From: Allohahella marinimesophila | GTDB taxonomy: Bacteria > Pseudomonadota > Gammaproteobacteria > Pseudomonadales > Oleiphilaceae | Length of the DNA stretch: 64,000 bases | Direction: 5' to 3' | NCBI RefSeq assembly: GCF_039538005.1 | Contig: NZ_BAABBO010000009.1 | Location: forward strand, 372,001 to 436,000 | Shown: positions 9,697 through 18,533 of the stretch, piece after piece | How the letters are laid out: every line of letters starts with the position of its first letter | How positions within the stretch are numbered: the stretch's first letter is position 1 | The notes under the pieces: model-generated | What the model saw: only the letters and a program-made list of their open reading frames with translations | What the model was told of the DNA's origin: nothing | Database searches by the model: none | Made by a program: the position numbers and the translations under genes

Positions 9697-10536
9697 TCAA
9701 TGGTCTTCATGCGCCATGCTGAGATACACAATGGTCAGCATCATGAATATGAATGCCTGCAAGGTGATGATCAGGATGTGGAAGATTGCCCACACCAGAT
9801 GCAGACCTACGCCAAGCGCTCCTACCCAGATACCAGCCATGTACATGACAGCTATCAACATGAAAATCAGCTCGCCGGCATAGAGGTTGCCGAACAGTCG
9901 CAATGCGAGCGAAATAGGCTTCGAAATGAGACCAACGAATTCAAGGAGGAAGTTAAAAGGGATCAGCCACTTGCCAAAAGGCTGCAGCGTCAGCTCGCCA
10001 ATAAATCCGCCGAGACCTTTGACCTTGATACTGTAATAGATGACGAGTGCAAACACCCCGAGCGCAAGGGCGAACGTGATGTTGACGTCGGTGGTCGGTA
10101 CCACTTTCATGTACTCAACGCCGGCAACAGCGAACAGAGCAGGGATGAAATCGACTGGGATCAGGTCCATGAAGTTCATGAGGAAGATCCAGCAGAAGAT
10201 GGTCAGTGCCAGCGGACCGACGACCTCATTCTTGCCGTGAAAGCTTTCCTTAACACTGGTATCAACGAAATTCACCATGACTTCGACAAAGTTCTGCCAT
10301 TTACCAGGAACACCACTGGTTGCATTCATTGCAGCTTTTCGGAACAGCCAAAGAAACAGAATGCCGAGGCCTATGGACCAGCCGAGGGAATCGACATGAA
10401 CTGCCCAGAAACCCATTTCAGCGGCCTGTTCGCTTGTTTCAGCAAAGCCCCAGCCATTGACGGGGTGCTTACCATACACCAGGTTTTGCAGGTGGTGAAT
10501 GATATAGGAGGTAGGGGTCAGCGTTTCACTCGCCAT
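9697..10536 (-). CDS. atpB: F1Fo ATP synthase subunit a
   Basis: The stator subunit of Fo that forms the proton half-channels. The 279-aa protein has multiple hydrophobic helices and the essential Arg in SLALRLFGNLYAGE. PVDFIPALF and the C-terminal FHILIITLQAFIFMMLTIVYLS helix match the bacterial a-subunit. It follows atpI by about 55 bp. Confidence 0.97.
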   Translation of the reverse strand: MASETLTPTSYIIHHLQNLVYGKHPVNGWGFAETSEQAAEMGFWAVHVDSLGWSIGLGILFLWLFRKAAMNATSGVPGKWQNFVEVMVNFVDTSVKESFHGKNEVVGPLALTIFCWIFLMNFMDLIPVDFIPALFAVAGVEYMKVVPTTDVNITFALALGVFALVIYYSIKVKGLGGFIGELTLQPFGKWLIPFNFLLEFVGLISKPISLALRLFGNLYAGELIFMLIAVMYMAGIWVGALGVGLHLVWAIFHILIITLQAFIFMMLTIVYLSMAHEDH

Positions 10537-10590
10537 TATCGATCCTCAGTGTACGGCAGCCCAGAGACATGCCGGCTTCAAGTTGCGTAA

Positions 10591-10962
10591 TCATTGTGAC
10601 CGCGGCTGTAAAATCCATGGAGCGGACCAGTGGACGGCCTGTACGGCTATAAAAGCGGCAAATAGATGGCCCGCGCTGAGCGGTTTGACGAGTATGAAAG
10701 CAGCGGCGAATCCCGCAGCAGTCATGACCATCTTGATGGTTTCCGCTTTATACGTTGTCTGTAAAATGAGCCGTGCTGACCGAGCACCCTGGTATCTGAA
10801 CATCGCCAGGGAAAAATACAGGCCCGGTATCATGCAAATCAGGCCACCTAGCAGGGCAGAGAACGCGGCGACCGCGCCACTCAGGGCACCTGAGATTCCC
10901 ACACAGGCCAAAATCATCAAGCCTTGCATCGCTGGCATGCGCCAGACCGGTGGTTTTCTCAT
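10591..10962 (-). CDS. atpI: ATP synthase-associated protein I
   Basis: A small membrane protein encoded first in many atp operons and thought to help c-ring assembly or Mg2+ supply. The roughly 123-aa protein has about four hydrophobic segments and a GLICMIPGLYFSLAMFRYQG stretch typical of the gammaproteobacterial family. Two ATGs compete. The one at 10968 is only 3 bases after AGGA, while the one at 10962 has a normal 9-base gap and is preferred. Confidence 0.88.
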   Translation of the reverse strand: MRKPPVWRMPAMQGLMILACVGISGALSGAVAAFSALLGGLICMIPGLYFSLAMFRYQGARSARLILQTTYKAETIKMVMTAAGFAAAFILVKPLSAGHLFAAFIAVQAVHWSAPWILQPRSQ

Positions 10963-11023
10963 CCGCATCTTTCCTGCGTTTGCTCATCTTCGCCGGCTGT
11001 GACCGGGAGATTAAAGCGGGGGC

Positions 11024-11052
11024 ATTATAGGGTCTGGTGCCTGCAATCGCAA
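11024..11052 (-). promoter_or_regulatory. Probable sigma-70 promoter of the atp operon
   Basis: Read leftward, TTGCGA (11052-11047) is followed after exactly 17 bases by a perfect TATAAT (11029-11024). This places transcription start near 11017, about 55 bases before atpI. It sits just inside the parB-atpI gap, so it would give the atp genes their own transcript separate from parAB. Confidence 0.55.
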
Positions 11053-11085
11053 GGCCAGAACTTGAGACCTGAATTTACTGCATTT

Positions 11086-11994
11086 TTACCGTATGTGGGC
11101 GAGTATGCCTTCGAGTTCATCAAGCGAGTGGTAGGCGATGGTCAACTGCCCTTTGCCTTTAGCGCTCTGCCGTATGGACACGGCCGCTCCGAGCTTTTCA
11201 GACAGATTCTGCTCGAGCCTCATTACGTCCGGATCGGCTGCGACTTCGGCGGCTTTCTCCTTCGGTGCGGCCTGCATCTTTCTAACATATTCTTCCGCCT
11301 GGCGGACTGAATAAGCCTTATCGATGATTTGCCGCGCGGCGCGATACTGGTCGTCCGCTGACAGTGACAACAAGGCCCTGGCATGGCCCATTTCGAGGTC
11401 ACCGCGCTCCAGGAGGGTGCCGACTTCAGGAGACAGCGCCAGCAGACGCATGAGATTAGTCACCGTCGAGCGACTCTTGCCAACCGCTTCTGCCACTTCC
11501 AGCTGTGTCAGACTGAATTCGTCCTGCAGACGTTTCAGCGCAACGGCTTCTTCCATCGCGTTGAGATCTTCGCGCTGGATGTTTTCAATCAGGGACATGG
11601 CGATCGCGGCTTCGTCAGGCACTATTCTGACCAGTACCGGCACTGTCTTCAGCCCTGCCAGCTGGCTCGCTCGCCAGCGCCGCTCACCCGCGACGATTTC
11701 GAAGCGGCCATCGCTCACGGGTCGCACCAGAATCGGCTGCATCACGCCCTGCTGGCGAATACTCTGGGCAAGCTCCTCAAGCGCTTCAGCATCCATGTCC
11801 TTGCGAGGCTGATATCGACCTCGTTGCAAGTGCTCGATCGGCAGCTGTACCAGTTGCTCATCTTCGAAAGCTCTGGCCTGTTCGGCAGGAGGAGCTTCGT
11901 TTTCCTCGGTGTCCTGCATGGGCTGTCTGGATTTTGCTCCAGCAAGCAGCGCATTCAGGCCGCGGTCGCCAAGCCCTCTCTTCTTATTGCTCAA
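11086..11994 (-). CDS. parB: Chromosome-partition protein ParB (Spo0J family)
   Basis: A CTP-dependent DNA clamp that loads at parS and helps segregate the origin region. The 302-aa protein has an N-terminal ParA-interaction segment (MSNKKRGLGDRGLNALL), the ParB/Srx domain with the CTP-binding GERRWRA motif at 103-109, a helix-turn-helix around 155-180 (LEVAEAVGKSRSTVTNL), and a C-terminal dimerisation region. It is encoded downstream of parA. Five matching parS-like sites lie at 27974-29228, so the system appears complete in this window. Confidence 0.96.
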   Translation of the reverse strand: MSNKKRGLGDRGLNALLAGAKSRQPMQDTEENEAPPAEQARAFEDEQLVQLPIEHLQRGRYQPRKDMDAEALEELAQSIRQQGVMQPILVRPVSDGRFEIVAGERRWRASQLAGLKTVPVLVRIVPDEAAIAMSLIENIQREDLNAMEEAVALKRLQDEFSLTQLEVAEAVGKSRSTVTNLMRLLALSPEVGTLLERGDLEMGHARALLSLSADDQYRAARQIIDKAYSVRQAEEYVRKMQAAPKEKAAEVAADPDVMRLEQNLSEKLGAAVSIRQSAKGKGQLTIAYHSLDELEGILAHIR

Positions 11995-12041
11995 TGGATT
12001 GTCTCTCTGCAGGGTCTTCGAAAACTTTCAGTCAATACGGT

Positions 12042-12839
12042 CTAGCCGACTTCGGCGGTGGCCGCTCTGGAGCGATCCTTGGCACGACGAATCATTTCGC
12101 CAGCCAGCGCCAGGTAGGCGATCGTGCCTTTCGACTGACGATCGTACTTGAGTACCGGCAAGCCATGAGAAGGCGCTTCGGCCAGGCGCACATTCCGCGG
12201 GATGATGGCTCGATAGACACTATTGCCGAAATACTGGATGAGCTGTCGGCTCACATCACGGGCAAGACTGTTCCTGGGGTCGAACATCGTTCGCAGGACA
12301 CCCTCGACCTTGAGATTTGGATTGACGGTTTCCTGAATCTGCTCGATGGTATTAATGAGGGCCGCCAGGCCTTCGAGCGCGAAGAACTCACACTGCATCG
12401 GTATGATCAGCCCATCGGCAGCGGCCAGTCCGTTCAGTGTCAGCATGTTCAAGGAAGGCGGGCAGTCTATGAGCACGAAATCGAATTGTTTCTTGTATTC
12501 GGCCAGTGCCTTCTTGAGCCTGTACTCGCGGCCTATTTCGCCGATAAGCTCGATTTCAGCTGCGGTCAGGTCGCCATTGGCTGGCAGGACGGTGTAGCCC
12601 GCTGAAGAGCGCTTTACCACGGCATCTATAGGCTGACGCTGCGTGAGCACCTCATAGGCGGTCGCGCTCAGTTCATTCTTGTTGATGCCACTGGCAGTGG
12701 TCGCATTTCCCTGTGCGTCAAGATCGATCAGCAACACACGGCGCTTCATGGCTGCCAGCGACGCGGCGAGGTTCACGCAGGTGGTGGTCTTGCCAACGCC
12801 ACCTTTCTGATTGGCAACCGCCAGAACTCGTGTACTCAC
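12042..12839 (-). CDS. parA: Chromosome-partition ATPase ParA (Soj family)
   Basis: A Walker-type ATPase that moves ParB-parS complexes over the nucleoid. The deviant Walker A KGGVGKTT lies at 12-19, with DCPPSLNMLTLNGL as the switch II/Walker B region. I start at GTG 12839 (265 aa) because GGAG lies 9 bases upstream and the N-terminus STRVLAVANQKGGVGKTT then matches the family. The longer frame to 12887 adds a non-conserved His-rich leader. It precedes parB by 47 bp. Confidence 0.95.
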   Translation of the reverse strand: MSTRVLAVANQKGGVGKTTTCVNLAASLAAMKRRVLLIDLDAQGNATTASGINKNELSATAYEVLTQRQPIDAVVKRSSAGYTVLPANGDLTAAEIELIGEIGREYRLKKALAEYKKQFDFVLIDCPPSLNMLTLNGLAAADGLIIPMQCEFFALEGLAALINTIEQIQETVNPNLKVEGVLRTMFDPRNSLARDVSRQLIQYFGNSVYRAIIPRNVRLAEAPSHGLPVLKYDRQSKGTIAYLALAGEMIRRAKDRSRAATAEVG

Positions 12840-12910
12840 GATGGCTCGCTCCGGTGTTGTTTCTGCTTGTCTATGGTGCGCATGCAATCCTTTTTTGTTC
12901 AGCCTGGTTT

Positions 12911-13570
12911 TCAGTCTGTCTTACCCAGAACAAGCAGGTGACGCGCTTCTTCCAGAAATGGCACCTGCAATTGATCGACCCGCTCGACTACCCAGGGCAA
13001 GGGCAGTTCGTCGATCTCAGCCTGCGGTAATTGACCCTTCATTGCCAGCAGCTTTGCGGCCTGTAAATCAGGATGCACGAGCCAGGCCGTCATTTGCCTC
13101 AACTGGGTGAAAGCCCTCGAGATCACGATGTCAATCGGGACTGTCGGCGAAAAATTTTCGAGCCTGCCGTGAATCACCTGAACATTGTTCAAGCCAAGCG
13201 TATGGCAGCATTGCACCAGAAAACGGGTCTTTTTGCCATTACTATCCAGCAGAATCCAACGGGTCCCGGGCATGACGAGTGCCAGAATGAGACCTGGTAT
13301 TCCGGCACCTGTCCCGACGTCGACACAGCTCAGCCCCTTCGGCGAGTTTTTTTCGAAATCACTCAAGGCTGGCAGGACGCTCAGGCTGTCCAGCAGGTGG
13401 CGGACGACCTGATCACGGGGCTGGCGAACAGCGGTCAGATTGTAGGCCGTATTCCATCGATCCAGCAGCGCAAGATATTGCAGCAATTGCTGAATCTGGG
13501 CCTCACTGAGAGACAACCCGAGTTGGTCGACGCCTGTACGTAAAAGGGTCTCGGCAGTCTGTTGCTGCAT
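12911..13570 (-). CDS. rsmG: 16S rRNA (guanine527-N7)-methyltransferase RsmG (GidB)
   Basis: Methylates G527 of 16S rRNA with SAM. The 219-aa protein has the SAM-binding CVDVGTGAGIPGLILAL stretch and a conserved ISRAFT near residue 150. Its start codon overlaps the mnmG stop by one base (TGATG), suggesting coupled translation. It is upstream of parA in the classic mnmG-rsmG-parA-parB order. Confidence 0.96.
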   Translation of the reverse strand: MQQQTAETLLRTGVDQLGLSLSEAQIQQLLQYLALLDRWNTAYNLTAVRQPRDQVVRHLLDSLSVLPALSDFEKNSPKGLSCVDVGTGAGIPGLILALVMPGTRWILLDSNGKKTRFLVQCCHTLGLNNVQVIHGRLENFSPTVPIDIVISRAFTQLRQMTAWLVHPDLQAAKLLAMKGQLPQAEIDELPLPWVVERVDQLQVPFLEEARHLLVLGKTD

Positions 13571-15504
13571 CAGGCTGCGGTTCTGCGTTTCTTGAGATGA
13601 ACCAGCAGTAAAGACACGGCGGCCGGTGTAACTCCAGGTATTCGCCCAGCCTGACCGATCGAAGCTGGTCGAATATTGCAGAGCTTCTGGCGAATTTCTG
13701 AAGACAGGCCATCTATACCTGCATAGTCGAAGTCGGACGGCAACACGAGATGCTCGTTCCGTCGCAGCTTTTCGATTTCCTCACTCTGTCGAGTAATATA
13801 GCCCGCGTACTTGATGCCGGTCTCGACCTGCTCAGACACCTGACCAGCAATCGCCAGCGTGGCGGTCGTCTCTGCGATGCCATCCATCTCTTCTGGCGCT
13901 GGTTCGCCAGCCAGCCAGAGTTGTTTCAACGCTGCAAGATTCACTTCCGGACGCTTGACCAGATCATGTAGCGAATACTCCCTGGCGATGCTGAAACCGA
14001 AGCGCCCATTCATGTCCTCAGCGAGACGAGTGCCGGGCTGGACCCAGGTTTGCCGCAGCCATTCATGTTCCCGGGCGATTGCATTCTGTTTTTCGCTGAA
14101 CACCGCCCAGCGTTCGTCACTGACGAGTCCCAGCCGACGGCCAATCTCCGTCAGGCGTTGATCGGCGTTGTCTTCACGCAGGAGCAGTCGATACTCCGCA
14201 CGACTGGTAAACATGCGGTAGGGCTCGACCGTGCCCATGGTGATGAGATCGTCCACGAGCACGCCGAGGTAGGCCTCCGACCGGCCGAATGTGATCTGTG
14301 CCTTGTCGAGACTGAGCAGGGCGGCATTCACACCGGCGAGCAGACCCTGGGCTCCGGCTTCTTCATAACCAGTCGTGCCGTTGATCTGACCGGCGAAGAA
14401 CAGGCCGGCTATGACCTTGGTTTCCAGCGTTGGCTTGAGGTCCTGCGGATTGAAGAAGTCATATTCGATGGCATAGCCCGGCCGGGTGATGTGCGCATTT
14501 TCAAGCCCCGGCATCGAGTGGACCAGCGCCAGCTGAACATCGAAGGGCAGACTGGTGGAGATGCCATTCGGATAGAGTTCGTGCGTCGTCAGGCCTTCGG
14601 GCTCGATGAAGATCTGGTGTGAATCCTTGTCTGCGAAACGCTGGACCTTGTCTTCGATGGACGGGCAATAACGCGGCCCAACGCCTTCGATCTTGCCCGT
14701 GTACATGGGCGAACGATCCAGACCGGCGCGAATGATGTCGTGAGTCTCGGCAGTCGTCTTGGTGGTAAAGCAGCTGATTTGCCGCGGATGCTTTGGCATG
14801 TCGCCAATGCCGTACATGAACGACATACTGGGCAGCGGGGTATCCCCGGGCTGCTCGATCATCTTGCTGAAATCGACACTGCGGGCATCAATGCGCGGCG
14901 GTGTACCGGTCTTGAGTCGGCCGACTCTGAGCGGTAGTTCGCGAAGCCGGTCTGCGAGCCGGATCGACGGTGGATCGCCTGCTCGGCCACCCCGGTGATT
15001 TTCCAGCCCGATATGAATGGTTCCGCCAAGGAAGGTGCCGGTAGTCAACACGACACTGCGACCGAGGAAACGAATACCCGACTGGGTGACCACACCCTTG
15101 ATAGCCTCGCCCTCGACAATCACATCGTCGGCCGCCTGCTGAAAGATATCCAGACCCGGCTGGTTCTCAAGCATGGTGCGAATAGCGGCGCGATACAGCA
15201 CACGGTCAGCCTGGGCACGCGTAGCTCGCACGGCAGGACCCTTGCGACTATTCAACACACGGAACTGTATACCAGCCGCATCGGCAGCCAGTGCCATGGC
15301 GCCGCCCAGCGCATCGATTTCACGAACGAGATGACTTTTACCGATTCCCCCAATGGCTGGGTTGCATGACATCTGGCCAAGGGTCTCGATATTATGAGTC
15401 AGCAACAATGTGCTGGCACCAGCGCGCGCAGCGGCCAGCGCTGCTTCAGTACCAGCGTGACCACCGCCGATCACGATGACATCATAATGCTTGGAATAGA
15501 TCAT
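13570..15504 (-). CDS. mnmG: tRNA uridine-5-carboxymethylaminomethyl modification enzyme MnmG (GidA)
   Basis: An FAD-dependent partner of MnmE that installs the (carboxymethyl)aminomethyl group at wobble U34. The 644-aa protein has the FAD motif GGGHAGTEAALAAARAG at 13-29, the CNPAIGGIGKSHL signature, and the SRAEYRLLLREDNAD segment. It is slightly longer than the E. coli protein (629 aa). Its partner MnmE is encoded at 18534-19952. Confidence 0.97.
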   Translation of the reverse strand: MIYSKHYDVIVIGGGHAGTEAALAAARAGASTLLLTHNIETLGQMSCNPAIGGIGKSHLVREIDALGGAMALAADAAGIQFRVLNSRKGPAVRATRAQADRVLYRAAIRTMLENQPGLDIFQQAADDVIVEGEAIKGVVTQSGIRFLGRSVVLTTGTFLGGTIHIGLENHRGGRAGDPPSIRLADRLRELPLRVGRLKTGTPPRIDARSVDFSKMIEQPGDTPLPSMSFMYGIGDMPKHPRQISCFTTKTTAETHDIIRAGLDRSPMYTGKIEGVGPRYCPSIEDKVQRFADKDSHQIFIEPEGLTTHELYPNGISTSLPFDVQLALVHSMPGLENAHITRPGYAIEYDFFNPQDLKPTLETKVIAGLFFAGQINGTTGYEEAGAQGLLAGVNAALLSLDKAQITFGRSEAYLGVLVDDLITMGTVEPYRMFTSRAEYRLLLREDNADQRLTEIGRRLGLVSDERWAVFSEKQNAIAREHEWLRQTWVQPGTRLAEDMNGRFGFSIAREYSLHDLVKRPEVNLAALKQLWLAGEPAPEEMDGIAETTATLAIAGQVSEQVETGIKYAGYITRQSEEIEKLRRNEHLVLPSDFDYAGIDGLSSEIRQKLCNIRPASIGQAGRIPGVTPAAVSLLLVHLKKRRTAA

Positions 15505-15900
15505 AAATTGAGACCCGGTAACTCATAAAATGGGGCAGTAGTCTACTACGGCTGTAGGACCTTCGCGAGTATTGTACAAAGTATGAACACTCTATTTCAC
15601 AAATGTTCACTCATCAGTACTTAATCTCGGCTCCCCTATACCTCAAACACATTAACACTTTGAAACATTAGGGGAATCATTAAGTTACAAACATCTTCTC
15701 AAGAAGTTATTAATAGACTTATCCACAGGCATATATTAAGCCAACTCAGCTACTCATCGCTTATCTTATTGAAATAGAAAGGTATATTCATAGTAGAGGA
15801 AGTTGTGAGCGAAAAAGCAAAAAAGTTATCCACATTATTGACAAGCGGGAAATGAGCTCTTCGTCTGAAGATGTGGCGGAGCGTGCCACAATGACAGGCA
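15505..15900. other. mnmG-rarA spacer with two perfect DnaA boxes (possible second origin element)
   Basis: This 396-bp AT-rich spacer has no coding frame of note. It holds two exact copies of the DnaA box TTATCCACA on the + strand, at 15719-15727 and 15826-15834, within AT-rich DNA. In E. coli, oriC lies next to mnmG (gidA). Here the location is equivalent, but there are fewer boxes than in the rpmH-dnaA spacer. It could be an auxiliary origin element, a DnaA-titrating site, or a DnaA-controlled promoter region for mnmG. Confidence 0.55.
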
Positions 15901-17184
15901 CTAGCTTCGCTTCTTCGACGAATCCAGCCGTTTCAAACGCTCGAGCTTCTCTCGAATCTTGATTTCGAGGCCCCGGTCAACGGGTTGATACCAGGCCGGC
16001 GGTGACATGCCATCCGGTAGATATTGCTCCCCCGCTGCATAGGCCTCCGCTTCAGCATGCGCGTAGCGGTACCCTTTCCCGTGACCCAGATTTTTCATCA
16101 GCTTCGTGGGGGCGTTACGCAGATGCATAGGCACCGGCTTCGATTGGTCCTGGCTCACATATTTTCGCGCGGCGTTGAACGCCGCATAACCAGCGTTGCT
16201 CTTGGCTGCTATGGCCAGGTAAATGACCGCCTGCGCGAGTGCGAGTTCACCTTCGGGCGATCCAAGTCGTTCGTAGGTAGCGGCGGCATCGTTACACAGT
16301 TGCATCGCCCGTGGGTCGGCGAGTCCGATATCTTCCCAGGCCATTCTGATGATGCGTCGCGCGAGATAACGGGGATCGGTGCCGCCGTCCAGCATGCGAC
16401 AGAACCAATATAGCGCTGCATCGGGGTCTGAGCCTCGAACGCTTTTGTGAAGTGCGGAAATCTGGTCATAAAAGGCATCTCCGCCTTTGTCAAAGCGACG
16501 GGCCGAGCCGCCAGCCAAAGCCTTGACCAGATCAAGGTCGATGATAGTTTTATCCTGCTGTACAGCGGCTTCGGCTGTCTGCTCGAGTGAATTCAGTAGC
16601 CGACGTCCGTCGCCATCCGCCAGATCACTGAGCGCAGCTGCAGCATCTGGTTCAATCTGCAAGCCAGGGTAATCTGCGTCCAGCGCTCGTTTCAGCAGCG
16701 ATGCCTGCGTATCCCCGTCCAGGGCTTTCAGTACGTACACCTGGGCCCGCGACAACAGCGCGGAGTTCACCTCGAAGGAGGGATTTTCAGTAGTCGCACC
16801 GATAAATGTGAGCAGGCCACTTTCGACATGTGGCAGCAGCCCATCCTGTTGCGACTTATTGAAACGGTGGATTTCATCGATGAATAAAATGGTTTGTCGA
16901 TCGGACTCGTCGCGAAGAGTCTTCGCGAGCGCGACGGCGGCTCTGATGTCCTTTACACCGGCAAACACCGCCGAGATAGCCTGAAACTCGCAATCGAACG
17001 CATTTGCCAACAGTCGGGCAATGCTGGTTTTACCAACGCCGGGTGGCCCCCAGAGGATCATGGAGTGAGGGCGGCCTACCTGAACGGCGCTGTGCAGAGG
17101 CCGACCAGGCGCCAGCAGATGGTCCTGCCCCAATACATCGTCGAGCGTAGACGGACGCAGTCGTTCTGGCAGCGGCTGGTTCAT
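15901..17184 (-). CDS. rarA: Replication-associated recombination protein A (AAA+ ATPase RarA/MgsA)
   Basis: A clamp-loader-like AAA+ ATPase acting at stalled replication forks. The roughly 427-aa protein has Walker A GPPGVGKT at 46-53, Walker B FIDEIHRF at about 96-103, and the C-terminal MgsA-type region (NAARKYVSQD, GHGKGYRYAH). The ATG at 17184 is preferred over GTG 17187 because GGAG is 5 bases upstream. This ATG overlaps by one base the stop codon of the upstream receiver-domain relic. Confidence 0.95.
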   Translation of the reverse strand: MNQPLPERLRPSTLDDVLGQDHLLAPGRPLHSAVQVGRPHSMILWGPPGVGKTSIARLLANAFDCEFQAISAVFAGVKDIRAAVALAKTLRDESDRQTILFIDEIHRFNKSQQDGLLPHVESGLLTFIGATTENPSFEVNSALLSRAQVYVLKALDGDTQASLLKRALDADYPGLQIEPDAAAALSDLADGDGRRLLNSLEQTAEAAVQQDKTIIDLDLVKALAGGSARRFDKGGDAFYDQISALHKSVRGSDPDAALYWFCRMLDGGTDPRYLARRIIRMAWEDIGLADPRAMQLCNDAAATYERLGSPEGELALAQAVIYLAIAAKSNAGYAAFNAARKYVSQDQSKPVPMHLRNAPTKLMKNLGHGKGYRYAHAEAEAYAAGEQYLPDGMSPPAWYQPVDRGLEIKIREKLERLKRLDSSKKRS

Positions 17185-17318
17185 CACGACTCCAATCGCG
17201 CAGGCAGGTGACGGTGAAGCAAGGCCTTTAGTGACTCTATGGAATACGGCTTAGCCAGATAGTCATCCATAACCGTCTTCAGGCAGCGCTGGCGGTCACC
17301 GGCGACTGATAACTTCAT
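17184..17318 (-). pseudogene. C-terminal relic of a response-regulator receiver domain
   Basis: Leftward translation of this stretch gives 44 residues ending at a TGA that overlaps the rarA start. It contains AGDRQRCLK and then MDDYLAKP, followed by SIESLKALL. These are hallmarks of the last third of a receiver domain (alpha4-beta5-alpha5 with the conserved Lys-Pro), typical of C-terminal receivers in hybrid sensor kinases. The phospho-acceptor Asp and the first half of the domain are absent. The frame runs upstream without any family-like sequence. I read it as the tail left by deletion of a larger gene. A short expressed peptide is less likely. Confidence 0.7.
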
Positions 17319-17342
17319 GCTCTTTTCACTACCATAGCATGT

Positions 17343-18509
17343 ATGAGCGGCATAAAAGACGGATCAACAGCAGTGATGACCAACGACATTCGAATCTCCC
17401 GGAAGGCTCTTCCACGCATCCTAGTATTATCTGCCTATGATGCTGCCAGTCACAAACGCTGGCGGCATCAACTCGCGGCCATGTTCGCTGAATACACCTG
17501 GCAGTCACTGTCCTTGCCGGCACGGTTCTTTGCCTGGCGTATACGAGGCAATCCTCTGAGCTGGCTCAATGAACCCTGTCTGAGTGAACCCTGGGACCTT
17601 GTCATTGCCACCTCGATGGTAGATCTGGCGTCTATTCGGAGTTTCCATCCAGGCCTCGCTCGCACACCCTGGCTCTTGTACATGCATGAAAATCAGTTCG
17701 CCTTTCCATCGTCCAGTCATCAGATGCCGAGACTGGAACCCCAGATGGTCAATCTCTACAGTGCCATTTCAGCCACTCGCGTAGTGTTCAACAGCGCCTG
17801 GAATCTCGACAGCTTTCTAAACGGTGTGCAAACCTTCCTTGATAGAATGCCGGACGGCGTGCCCACCGGCTTGGTGACCCGTCTGCGGGATAAATCTTGC
17901 GTGATTCCAGTGCCTATCGAAGATGACCTGTTTCTGGATATCCCTCGGCAGGCGAACTGGAACTGTCCACATCTGCTCTGGAACCACCGATGGGAATACG
18001 ACAAGGGGCCTGAACGCCTGCTCAGATTCCTGCAAAGGCTGGATGCGCTCTCCGTGCCATTCAGCCTGAGTGTGGTAGGCGAACGCTTTCGTTCACAGCC
18101 CAAGGTCTTTGATGAGATTTACCGAGAATTCTCATCGCGGGTAGTGTATTGGGGATTTCTGGCGAGTCGAGAAGAATACGACCGCCTGCTAGGCAGCGCT
18201 GACATCGTCATTTCGACAGCCATCCACGATTTCCAGGGCCTGTCGATGCTCGAAGCGATGGCCTCAGGGTGTCTCCCCCTCGCACCAGACCGGCTAGCCT
18301 ATCGAGAATACGTCCCTGACGTCAGCCGCTATGAAAGTTTTGAACACGATATCGACAAGGAAGCTGAAGCCGCCGCAGCCTGTTTGATCAATCTCATGAC
18401 GATACAACCAGTTCATCGTGTTCCGGAAGCCTGGCGAATGTCAGTGTTAGCCAGGCAATACCAGTCTCTTTTCGAGCAACTGTTATCTGAGCGGCCAGTA
18501 GTCGATTAG
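17343..18509 (+). CDS. tRNA-queuosine alpha-mannosyltransferase-like glycosyltransferase (DUF3524)
   Basis: The 388-aa protein resembles the DUF3524/GTDC1 family, whose animal member adds mannose to queuosine in tRNA. The N-terminal half has LVLSAYDAASHKRWR (25-41) and HENQFAFP (115-122). The C-terminal half is a GT-B donor-binding domain with WNHRWEYDKGPE and the end motif DFQGLSMLEAMASGCLPLAPD. The start is uncertain: ATG 17343 or ATG 17376, neither with a good ribosome-binding site. It is the only rightward gene between mnmG and dnaA and faces mnmE tail to tail. Substrate specificity in this organism is inferred from the family only. Confidence 0.82.
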   Translation: MSGIKDGSTAVMTNDIRISRKALPRILVLSAYDAASHKRWRHQLAAMFAEYTWQSLSLPARFFAWRIRGNPLSWLNEPCLSEPWDLVIATSMVDLASIRSFHPGLARTPWLLYMHENQFAFPSSSHQMPRLEPQMVNLYSAISATRVVFNSAWNLDSFLNGVQTFLDRMPDGVPTGLVTRLRDKSCVIPVPIEDDLFLDIPRQANWNCPHLLWNHRWEYDKGPERLLRFLQRLDALSVPFSLSVVGERFRSQPKVFDEIYREFSSRVVYWGFLASREEYDRLLGSADIVISTAIHDFQGLSMLEAMASGCLPLAPDRLAYREYVPDVSRYESFEHDIDKEAEAAAACLINLMTIQPVHRVPEAWRMSVLARQYQSLFEQLLSERPVVD

Positions 18510-18533
18510 CCTGATCCCTCGCTAGGTGCTGTA

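Noticed and set aside
9700..10590. Long rightward open frame of 296 codons opposite atpB
   Set aside because: It is antisense to a certain gene, has the composition of a shadow frame, and no family features. The same applies to long frames opposite glyS, dnaN, ydbH and the sensor kinase.
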